Below, piece by piece: positions 7,893 to 13,098 of a stretch of 13,098 nucleotides of DNA. Source of the DNA: Promethearchaeota archaeon (GTDB lineage Archaea > Asgardarchaeota > Lokiarchaeia > Sigynarchaeales > SOKP01); NCBI GenBank assembly GCA_014730295.1, contig WJIN01000201.1, positions 1 through 13,098 of the forward strand, in the 5' to 3' direction. Each line of letters opens with the position of its first letter. Within the stretch, counting starts at the first letter, position 1. The notes under the pieces are model-generated. The model did not search any database, was not told the origin of the DNA, and worked only from the letters and a program-made list of their open reading frames with translations. Made by a program: the position numbers and the translations under genes.

Positions 7893-7994
7893 CTAGGAAA
7901 AATATGTAAAATTGTCGCAATTAGGGCAATAATAATATCCCTCTTCCTTCTTCTCTATTTCGAGCCCACACTTATTACAGGAAACTAACATCAT
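7893..7994 (-). CDS. 33-aa zinc-ribbon protein
   Basis: A very short but convincing minus-strand gene. The ATG at 7994 begins MMLVSCNKCGLEIEKKEEGY and the protein ends with YYCPNCDNFTYFS. It has two CxxC knuckles (Cys6/Cys9 and Cys23/Cys26) separated by 13 residues, the layout of a minimal rubredoxin-like zinc ribbon, with nothing else attached. GGTGTGAGG lies directly upstream and may serve as ribosome binding site (the second ATG is 3 nt on). Such stand-alone ribbons are common in archaeal genomes and usually have no assigned role; a nucleic-acid or protein adaptor is possible. Confidence 0.55.
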   Translation of the reverse strand: MMLVSCNKCGLEIEKKEEGYYYCPNCDNFTYFS

Positions 7995-8029
7995 CCTCAC
8001 ACCTAAGTTATCAAAAAAGGATTCAATAA

Positions 8030-8278
8030 CTAAACTAATTTGATTGGCTTTATTTGCGAAACGTTATCTACCTTTTTGACTCGGTAGATGGTATCGGCCA
8101 GATCTTCGAGTTCCCTATGGTGCGTCACAATAATCATCTGCGGCAGCGAACTTTTTTCCTTCAAGAAGTTTGACATTATCTTTACTAGTTCCCGCCGTCG
8201 CTCCTCGTCTAAATGAGTCGTAGGCTCGTCCATGATGATGGTCGAAATCTTCCCATCGTTGGTTAGTGTGATCATCAT
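8030..8278 (-). pseudogene. rad50 (fragment): C-terminal fragment of Rad50 (ABC-ATPase lobe)
   Basis: The 82-aa frame reads ISTIIMDEPTTHLDEERRRE (Walker B plus D-loop), then QMIIVTHHRELEDLADTIYR (H-loop) and the usual Rad50 tail ending at a natural stop. Rad50 is the DNA-end-binding ATPase of the Mre11 complex. Complete proteins are around 800-1000 aa and need an N-terminal Walker A half, a long coiled coil with zinc hook, and the LSGGE signature just before Walker B. All of these are missing here, so the fragment cannot be a working ATPase. Its base composition is visibly richer in G and C than the flanks. It joins abruptly to an unrelated gene at about 8280, so it looks like a displaced copy of the end of a rad50 gene rather than a gene decaying in place. 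No mre11 is nearby. Confidence 0.75.
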
Positions 8279-8282
8279 ATTC

Positions 8283-8824
8283 TATGTGTATATCTACATC
8301 TCCAATCTTTTCTTTTTCTCGAAAAAAACTCCCATATCCATATATCTCTTTAGGTTTTATCGGAAGCCTTTTGATATTTTTAAACATAGTCTTTAATTTC
8401 TTATACATTGTTTTATGAACATATTCTCTTTTTTGAGGGATTATGTGATCTGATTTGAAATGATGGATAATTTTAATATCATTAGGTAAATCTCTGTAAC
8501 AGTCTTTTCTCTCACCATTAATAACAACCAGAATATCTTTGTTATTTTGCTTAAAGCTTTCAATCTGGTTTATTATTATATCAAAATAAAATATATCTAT
8601 ATTGTTGAATAGAAAAACAACTGATGAGCATTTATCTCGTTTGTCTCTTTTAATTTTAGTAAAATCGTTAAATGCTTAGTGAATACTATATTGATCATAG
8701 TTTTTGAGGTATATTTGATGGGTTTTCATGAATTTAATCTTATATTTTCTAAACCTATTTTAATGCGATTATGTATCTCAAAACGATTAAACCAATTTTC
8801 GATTGTGTGAACCCTTATACTCAT
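8283..8824 (-). pseudogene. Truncated nucleotidyltransferase-like gene, broken at the rad50 junction
   Basis: On the minus strand the frame ending at the rad50 scrap reads IYGYGSFFREKEKIGDVDIH, the G-S-x(9)-G-D-x-D signature of minimal nucleotidyltransferases, with both first Asp ligands. It stops before the third acidic residue because the sequence switches to rad50. The same frame continues upstream of its first ATG (8408) through NKDILVVINGERKDCYRDLP and CSSVVFLFNNIDIFYFD to a single TAA at 8678-8676, and beyond that to MKTHQIYLKNYDQYSIH (ATG 8729). A further frameshift near 8760 would join MSIRVHTIENWFNRFEIHNR (ATG 8824). Seen: an N-terminal part of about 180 residues with one stop, one probable frameshift and a 3' truncation. 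The region upstream of the GSFFR motif is not recognised. Members of this fold occur as MNT/HEPN-type antitoxins and as tRNA or antibiotic modifying enzymes; which one this was cannot be told. Confidence 0.5.
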
Positions 8825-9048
8825 TATTCATTTTTTTATTCTTAACCTTTTGATTTAAGAAACACAATTATTACCGTTCCATGTCTTGTGGTGTTGAAGT
8901 CTAATTATTAATATTATTTAATAATTATGAATTTAGCAAATTTAGCAAAAAACACTAAATCTCCTTGTTTTTAATAAAAGCTTTAATAAGTGAGGAGTGC
9001 TAACTTAATAATATAACACGTTAAAATACAAAGACCTATCCATCAAGA
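8825..9048. other. Upstream region of the restriction gene
   Basis: No gene is seen. It contains the long inverted repeat at 8902-8927 (listed separately) and a perfect tandem duplication ATTTAGCAA ATTTAGCAA (8931-8948). A TATA-like stretch, TTAATAATATAAC (9006-9018), ends about 30 bp before the restriction gene ATG and would give a very short or absent leader. Confidence 0.45.
8902..8927. repeat. Perfect inverted repeat, 10-bp arms, upstream of the restriction gene
   Basis: TAATTATTAA (8902-8911) and TTAATAATTA (8918-8927) are perfect complements around TATTAT. The arms contain only A and T, so chance is a real possibility, but the 6-bp spacing equals that of the inverted repeat before the methyltransferase gene. 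Confidence 0.35.
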
Positions 9049-9987
9049 ATGCGCGACGCAGAATTTGAGCATGAGGTGCTATACAGATTTTTAGAGTATT
9101 TCCTAAATAACGAATGTGAATTAGGGGATGTCACTTCAACGAAGATAGCATCCCAATTTTCTACCCTTGACGGTTTTCTCAATTTCGATTTCGAGAAATT
9201 TAAAGAAATGAGAAGTGCTGATGGATATAAATTGATCCGGGGATTTAGAGACGAATATATCCAACGTATTAGAGATAAACTCCATATTATAAACTCCGAG
9301 CTCTCTGTCAACGAGAATTTTATACAATCAATAGGTCGGGAGTTTATACGTCAAAATCTGCAAAACATTCAGGAATTAAGATTGGCGCATTTAAATCCAA
9401 ATCCTTTCCTCATAAATATACTCAATTTGAGGGAAATCGACGAAATGATCGAGTTTCTAGTCTTCCAAAGAGTTTCACGCTCGATTGTGACTTCCTTTGG
9501 TACTTGTGTCGAGAACTTATTGATTGCGTCGGGGACTCGAAAATTAAAAAAAGGCTTTGACATCCTCAAGATCATTGACGAAGTCTCGCATTATATCCAA
9601 GTAAAGAGCGGGACAAGCGATATGGATAAAGATCAAATCAAATATTGGCAAAAAAAGATCGAGGAGGTTGAAGCGGAAGGTCATCAAGGTTATATAGGTA
9701 TGACTTATGGTAAAGATGATGAAAATGCGATATCAATCAGTTTAATGAAATCCTATTTACCAAACTGGGAAGCCCGTACTCTTATAGGCAAGGAATTGTG
9801 GGAGTTCGTGAGCGGGGAGGTGGATTTTCACCTAAAGGTCTTAGAGAGGATTAAAAAAGCTGCGGAAGAAATTTTAAGTCTTAATTCGATTGTAGATGAG
9901 ATCGAAAATACTACGCAACATATCACTAATGAATTTAAAGAAAAATACGGAAAAAATATAGAGCACTATTTAAAATCATTATTCTGA
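9049..9987 (+). CDS. Type II restriction endonuclease, PD-(D/E)XK fold (PmeII-like)
   Basis: A 312-aa endonuclease. The core at 115-250 reads NPNPFLINILNLREIDEMIE, then QRVSRSIVTSFGTCVENLL with Glu155, KKGFDILK with Asp171, and YIQVKSG with Gln184/Lys186. This is the E…GFD-x(12)-Q-x-K active site of a PD-(D/E)XK nuclease in which Gln replaces the usual second acid. It is followed by KYWQKKIEEVEAEGHQGYIG and LPNWEARTLIGKELWEF. The 'SRSIVTSFG' and 'LPNWE-x-RTLIG' strings are what I associate with PmeII-like type II enzymes; that family name is moderately sure, restriction function strongly supported by context. The N-terminal 80 residues (STLDGFLNFDFEKFKEMRSA with RGFRDEYIQRI) look like an added helix-hairpin-helix-type DNA-binding segment. 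It is convergent with the glycosylase gene, 22 bp apart, and 0.8 kb from the methyltransferase start. No Shine-Dalgarno is seen. The recognition sequence cannot be inferred. Confidence 0.8.
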   Translation: MRDAEFEHEVLYRFLEYFLNNECELGDVTSTKIASQFSTLDGFLNFDFEKFKEMRSADGYKLIRGFRDEYIQRIRDKLHIINSELSVNENFIQSIGREFIRQNLQNIQELRLAHLNPNPFLINILNLREIDEMIEFLVFQRVSRSIVTSFGTCVENLLIASGTRKLKKGFDILKIIDEVSHYIQVKSGTSDMDKDQIKYWQKKIEEVEAEGHQGYIGMTYGKDDENAISISLMKSYLPNWEARTLIGKELWEFVSGEVDFHLKVLERIKKAAEEILSLNSIVDEIENTTQHITNEFKEKYGKNIEHYLKSLF

Positions 9988-10009
9988 AAGACCACCCCCT
10001 TAAGGTAAT

Positions 10010-10621
10010 TTATGGATAGGGGCAACACTTTTTTAAAGGACAATCCCCGCAATTTGGTTCAGGCGCTCTGCAATAAAACCAGCAGATGTCGAGCAGACCA
10101 AAATAAACCTTTTTCATGTCATTTTTTGTTAAAACAATCAATTTTTTTTTTATTTGTTGTTCATCCTTCAGTTTCCAAAACCGTGATGAAAACCTTCTGA
10201 TATTAGAATCCACTATAGGGGTATTTTTGCTGAATCCGAATGTCAATATCGCACTCGAGATATAATCTCCAATCCCATATAATTCCATTAACTTATCTTT
10301 AGTGTCGGGTATTTCATATTCATTTTCCTTTAGTGTGTGAGCTATCTTCTTAAAAATTTTTGCTTTATACAAAAGCCCAAGATTACTTAGGATTTCTTCC
10401 AAGTCCTTTTTTTCTGCCTTATCCAATTTATCCAGATTGGGGTATTTTTTGATGAAGTTATGGTAAAATTTATGAACGCTTTTCGCTGTAGTTCTCTGCA
10501 ATAATATTTCTGCGACCATTATTTTATATGGAGTATTCGGGTTTATCCTCCACAAGAAATTCCTTCCATTCTCCTCATACCAAGTAAGAATCGTCTCGGC
10601 GATCTTTTTAATAGAAACCAT
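10010..10621 (-). CDS. Mig-like HhH-GPD T/G-mismatch DNA glycosylase with 4Fe-4S cluster
   Basis: A 203-aa member of the endonuclease III/MutY superfamily. The N-terminus PYKIMVAEILLQRTTAKSVH matches the family's first helices. The hairpin LMELYGIGDYISSAIL ends in Tyr120, where endonuclease III has its catalytic Lys and the Methanothermobacter enzyme Mig.Mth has a Tyr. Asp138 in TPIVDSNIRR is the conserved catalytic acid. The end carries Cys184-x6-Cys191-x2-Cys194-x5-Cys200, the exact 4Fe-4S loop spacing. Tyr plus Asp predicts a monofunctional glycosylase removing T (or U) opposite G, the repair needed when 5-methylcytosine deaminates. Its place between the restriction and methyltransferase genes supports that, as Mig.Mth is likewise encoded beside the MthTI system. 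It is divergent from the methyltransferase gene. MutY is the main alternative, but the length and absence of the MutY C-terminal domain argue against it. Confidence 0.85.
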   Translation of the reverse strand: MVSIKKIAETILTWYEENGRNFLWRINPNTPYKIMVAEILLQRTTAKSVHKFYHNFIKKYPNLDKLDKAEKKDLEEILSNLGLLYKAKIFKKIAHTLKENEYEIPDTKDKLMELYGIGDYISSAILTFGFSKNTPIVDSNIRRFSSRFWKLKDEQQIKKKLIVLTKNDMKKVYFGLLDICWFYCRAPEPNCGDCPLKKCCPYP

Positions 10622-10650
10622 TAGATTAGGATTAATTTGACTATTTTTTC

Positions 10651-10658
10651 TTTATAAA
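10651..10658 (-). promoter_or_regulatory. TATA-like box of the glycosylase gene
   Basis: TTTATAAA lies 30 nt before the glycosylase ATG on the minus strand, within the T/A-rich run TTTTTTATAAAG as read on that strand. At the archaeal TATA-to-start distance of about 25 nt, transcription would begin almost at the ATG, giving a leaderless or near-leaderless mRNA. No Shine-Dalgarno is present, which agrees. Confidence 0.45.
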
Positions 10659-10721
10659 AAACAAAAACCTATAATTCTTAACTCCGTGTAATATATTAAG
10701 AAACGGTGGGTTTTAATAATC

Positions 10722-10741
10722 TACTAATATAATAATTAGTA
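10722..10741. promoter_or_regulatory. Perfect inverted repeat, candidate operator for the methyltransferase gene
   Basis: TACTAAT (10722-10728), spacer ATAATA, ATTAGTA (10735-10741). A third copy of the half-site TACTAAT overlaps the methyltransferase start codon (10775-10781). The repeat lies directly before the AT-rich stretch CTTTTATTAATTAT, the likely promoter, in the 158-bp region shared by the divergent glycosylase and methyltransferase genes. Position and symmetry fit an operator. No separate controller (C) protein gene was found, so the ligand could be the methyltransferase itself. Confidence 0.4.
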
Positions 10742-10779
10742 AACTTTTATTAATTATCTGAGAATTAAATGATGTACTA

Positions 10780-12399
10780 ATGAGTAAAAAAACTGGTTTT
10801 TTGAAGACGATCGACCTCTTTTGTGGTGCGGGAGGATTTAGTAAGGGTTTTGAGCTAGCTGGATTTAACATTCTCGCCGGGATCGATTATAACGAAAATT
10901 TAAGGAAAACATATGTAAATAACCATAATAATTCCGAGTTCATACATCACGACATATTAGAAGGTGTACTGGACGAGTTTAATGATAATACTATAAAAAT
11001 GATTATTGGCTCCCCTCCTTGTCAAGGTTTTAGTGATGCGCGGGGAAACCGAGACACAACTTCGTGTTTCGAAGAATTACGAAATTCCTTGCCTATAAGA
11101 TATCTTGATTGGGTAGAAGCAATACACCCAGAAATTGCATTGATGGAAAATGTCTCTGGCATGGCTACCATGAAAATAGACTCGAAATTATTTTTAGAAG
11201 AAATAAAGAGGGTAGTAGAGAAACTAAATTACAATATTCAGATAGGGTTATTAGATTCTTCCTATTATGGAGTGCCACAAAAAAGGGTAAGGGTCTTTTG
11301 TGTGATCTATAAAGACAAATATAAAAACGTATTAGATCTATTTCCATTCCCTTTACCTAAATACATTCCCGACGATTTTGAGAAGCGGAAACCCCTAAAG
11401 AGGAAAGTAGATATATGGTATTTTGAAGAAACAGAAAAATATTTCTTCCCAAAGGAAAGTGAAATACAACCAATAAGAACCATGAACGATGTATTATATG
11501 ACCTTCCAGAGGTAACAAACGAAACCGGTACAGTAACGTATAAGGTATTTGAGGGACTAAACAAATATCAGAAATATTTAAGAAAAAACACGAGTGAGAA
11601 TGTGTCTTTACACTATATTTTAAAAAAACCTAAAGAAGAAGAACTAAAAATTCTTAAAAATATTCCGGAGGGCAAGATTTACCGGAGCAGCCGATTCGGA
11701 GACCGTTATATTGGGGTGTGGGATCTTTTTAAAACGGAACTAAGACCTGATGAGCGTTTCATTTTACTATTTCTAAGTAGATTTCGAACCCGAGAGGAGT
11801 ATAAGACTAAAAAAGGCAAATATTCGGAGGGTTATCTCTTAGAATCTCTTTTTAGTGATTTTAAAACAATGTTAAAAATGATGGAAGAAAACGAATATTT
11901 GAGCAAGGATGAATTGGTGGAGTATAAAAAGTACTTCATAGAGGAAAATAACAAAGAAAATACAGATCCATATACTACTTTAGAAAGATTAAAGGGAGAT
12001 GGGTGGTTGAGGGCAAAAGAAACAAAAAATGGGAGAGCGTATGATATTAACACCAAATCGGGAATAAGACCTCTTTATTTAAGATTAGACCGTAATTCTC
12101 CCAGTAGGACTATTATGACCACGTCATTCAGAGTAAGGGAATTGGTACACCCCACACAAGACCGTCCTATTACATTCAGGGAGGGCGCTCGGATTCAATC
12201 TTTTCCTGATGATTTTGAATTTTTTGGTACTCCGAAGGAAATCGCGACGATGATAGGAAACGCGGTACCGCCCCTCATGGCTTTTAAGTTAGGGAAGTAT
12301 TACCGATATATTTTAAAAAATCACGGAGAAGGACTAATTGACGACCTTTTTGATAAGTTTCTAAACAACAAGAATAAATTGATTACTGAATTTATTTAA
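10780..12399 (+). CDS. DNA (cytosine-5) methyltransferase
   Basis: A 539-aa type II modification enzyme transferring methyl from S-adenosylmethionine to C5 of cytosine. Motifs appear in canonical order: I, IDLFCGAGGFSKGFELAGF (residues 11-29); IV, GSPPCQGFSDARGN with catalytic Cys81; VI, MENVSGM with Glu123/Asn124; VIII, GVPQKRVRVF (Gln167, Arg169, Arg171); IX, SRTIMTT (442-448); X, MIGNAVPP (491-498). The region between VIII and IX, which holds target recognition, is about 270 residues, longer than in typical 330-430-aa enzymes. It contains an apparent extra helical insert (about 310-430) with the winged-helix-like stretch TLERLKGDGWLRAKETKNG. The motifs look complete, so it should be active. 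It pairs with the endonuclease at 9049 and the Mig-like glycosylase transcribed away from it. With no Shine-Dalgarno and a promoter-like stretch 25-35 nt upstream, it may be leaderless. Confidence 0.93.
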   Translation: MSKKTGFLKTIDLFCGAGGFSKGFELAGFNILAGIDYNENLRKTYVNNHNNSEFIHHDILEGVLDEFNDNTIKMIIGSPPCQGFSDARGNRDTTSCFEELRNSLPIRYLDWVEAIHPEIALMENVSGMATMKIDSKLFLEEIKRVVEKLNYNIQIGLLDSSYYGVPQKRVRVFCVIYKDKYKNVLDLFPFPLPKYIPDDFEKRKPLKRKVDIWYFEETEKYFFPKESEIQPIRTMNDVLYDLPEVTNETGTVTYKVFEGLNKYQKYLRKNTSENVSLHYILKKPKEEELKILKNIPEGKIYRSSRFGDRYIGVWDLFKTELRPDERFILLFLSRFRTREEYKTKKGKYSEGYLLESLFSDFKTMLKMMEENEYLSKDELVEYKKYFIEENNKENTDPYTTLERLKGDGWLRAKETKNGRAYDINTKSGIRPLYLRLDRNSPSRTIMTTSFRVRELVHPTQDRPITFREGARIQSFPDDFEFFGTPKEIATMIGNAVPPLMAFKLGKYYRYILKNHGEGLIDDLFDKFLNNKNKLITEFI

Positions 12400-12519
12400 T
12401 CTTTAATTCTAATAGTATCTTTTTTCACTCGATTTAGTTATTCTGAGAGAGAGCCGTTTATGATAAATTGGCCAATTGAAAAAAGCATAACAAATTTCTT
12501 AGGTATCATCCATAATTAC
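12400..12519. other. Convergent intergenic region with a 12-bp palindrome
   Basis: It separates the methyltransferase stop from the stop of the minus-strand glycosylase-like gene. A TATCTTTTTTCACT stretch (about 12416-12429) could end methyltransferase transcription. AATTGGCCAATT (12466-12477) is a perfect palindrome with GGCC at its centre. GGCC is the MthTI site, but nothing shows that this system shares that specificity. Confidence 0.35.
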
Positions 12520-13098
12520 CTAACTATTTAAGATAATCCTTTCAATATTATCAATATAATTTAAATTAAGATTTGCAAATCTCCAAAATACATAGTCAAT
12601 TACTATAATTTCATCTTTAGTATCTTCAGAAACGAATTTGTAAAACTCTTGAACATCATTAAAACCAAAATAATTGCTTATTTTCATAAGATGTCTGTCT
12701 GGCTTTGCCATATTAAATCCTAAGTTTCTAGCAAGATGATATTTTCCTATTTCTCCGATATATGGTAATGAATATTGAAAAAATTCTAATTTATTTTCTG
12801 AATTACTATATCTTTTGAAGTATGTATCAATATTAGAATATACCTCCTTAATTGCCTTTCTTTTTTCTGCATGATTAATAGCGTCTAAATTTTTATCTTT
12901 CCAAAAATTCTCAAAGATTTTCTCAGCAACTTGATTTTTCATACCTGAATTGCATACGACCTAGACATATTCCCTAAAGAATTTTTCTTTTGAAATGTCA
13001 TTGGAAAGATTTTTAATTTCATTAATTCTGGAGGAATACTCATTTTCAATCTCATTCTTCACCGTGGAATAAATTTCATTAATCTTTTGCTTTCTAAA
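12520..13098 (-). pseudogene. Divergent HhH-GPD glycosylase-like gene, interrupted by one TAG, 5' end outside the window
   Basis: The open part (ATG 12942 to stop 12520) encodes 140 aa. Its core is LPYIGEIGKYHLARNLG, then MAKPDRHLMKISNYFGF and VIDYVFWRFANLN. The hairpin with IG-x-IG-K-Y-H, followed by KPD-R-H-L with Asp82 where HhH-GPD enzymes keep their catalytic Asp, identifies a divergent DNA-glycosylase-type protein; no iron-sulfur Cys set is present. The same frame runs on upstream, without any other stop, to the window edge: FFREYV, TAG (12963-12961), VVCNSGMKNQVAEKIF. The residue expected at the TAG is Trp, so this looks like a single TGG-to-TAG change in an otherwise intact gene of at least about 190 codons. 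Translation may restart at the ATG at 12942, losing the N-terminal helices. Beside the restriction locus, a base-excision role is plausible but unproven. Confidence 0.55.

Noticed and set aside
8115..8282. Continuation of the nucleotidyltransferase frame into RWEDFDHHHGRAYDSFRRGA and beyond
   Set aside because: This is the out-of-frame reading of the rad50 fragment. The Rad50 frame carries clear motifs in the same bases, so this His/Asp-rich tail is spurious.
10012..10200. Plus-strand 62-aa ORF
   Set aside because: It is antisense to the Fe-S end of the glycosylase gene, and the conserved Cys motif lies on the minus strand.
12466..12477. AATTGGCCAATT as evidence that the RM system targets GGCC
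   Set aside because: A single palindrome cannot set specificity; GGCC occurs elsewhere in the window and the MthTI parallel rests on gene content, not on the site.
12961..12963. Pyrrolysine at the TAG of the glycosylase-like gene
   Set aside because: Trp is expected at this position, no pyl genes are visible, and other nearby genes are broken by TAA and TGA, so recoding is not the simplest reading.
1..13098. CRISPR array, tRNA or rRNA genes
   Set aside because: No regularly spaced repeats, cloverleaf-like segments or conserved rRNA stretches were recognised by eye; a tRNAscan and CRISPR search would settle this.

Overview
The window is AT-rich, with long non-coding stretches and scattered gene relics. 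It looks archaeal. The Rad50 fragment is of the archaeal/eukaryotic type. The DNA glycosylase at 10010-10621 keeps the Tyr/Asp active-site pair known from the archaeal T/G-mismatch enzyme Mig.Mth. TATA-like boxes sit about 25-35 nt before start codons that have no Shine-Dalgarno sequence. The overall style (low GC, many small zinc-ribbon ORFs, large gaps) would fit an Asgard/Lokiarchaeia-like genome, but there is no rRNA or other marker here, so lineage is inference only.

Layout. (1) 1-1445: a decayed nuclease-like gene on the minus strand (119-719) with one in-frame stop and a probable frameshift, then a small Cys-rich ORF (1215-1412) with a strong Shine-Dalgarno but an internal TGA. (2) 1446-2717: an intact coiled-coil protein with a C-terminal McrA-type HNH nuclease domain. 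(3) 2718-4033: mostly relics, namely a possible 66-aa ORF, a PIN-toxin-like tail and the N-terminus of an IS630-type transposase. (4) 4034-5899: a 621-aa membrane protein with two related four-helix membrane units separated by a charged coiled coil. (5) 6146-7796: an intact two-gene unit, XRE/ImmA-IrrE metallopeptidase plus DUF4411 PIN-fold protein, typical of toxin-antitoxin loci. (6) 7893-8824: a 33-aa zinc ribbon, a C-terminal scrap of rad50, and a broken nucleotidyltransferase-like gene that is cut exactly where the rad50 scrap begins. (7) 9049-12399: an intact type II restriction-modification locus, made of a PD-(D/E)XK endonuclease (+), a Mig-like HhH-GPD mismatch glycosylase (-) and a C5-cytosine methyltransferase (+). 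(8) 12520-13098: a second, divergent HhH-GPD glycosylase-like gene (-), interrupted by one TAG where a Trp is expected and running off the window.

How it works together: the methyltransferase would protect the host recognition site with 5-methylcytosine, the endonuclease would cut unmodified DNA, and the Mig-like glycosylase would remove the thymine left when 5-methylcytosine deaminates. The same logic is known from the MthTI plasmid locus of Methanothermobacter. The glycosylase and methyltransferase genes are divergent and share a 158-bp region holding a perfect inverted repeat, a plausible operator. Together with the HNH nuclease, the ImmA/DUF4411 pair, the PIN remnant and the transposase scar, the window reads as an eroding defence island. 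The number of genes broken by a single stop is unusual and could reflect real decay, recoding or uncorrected sequence errors.
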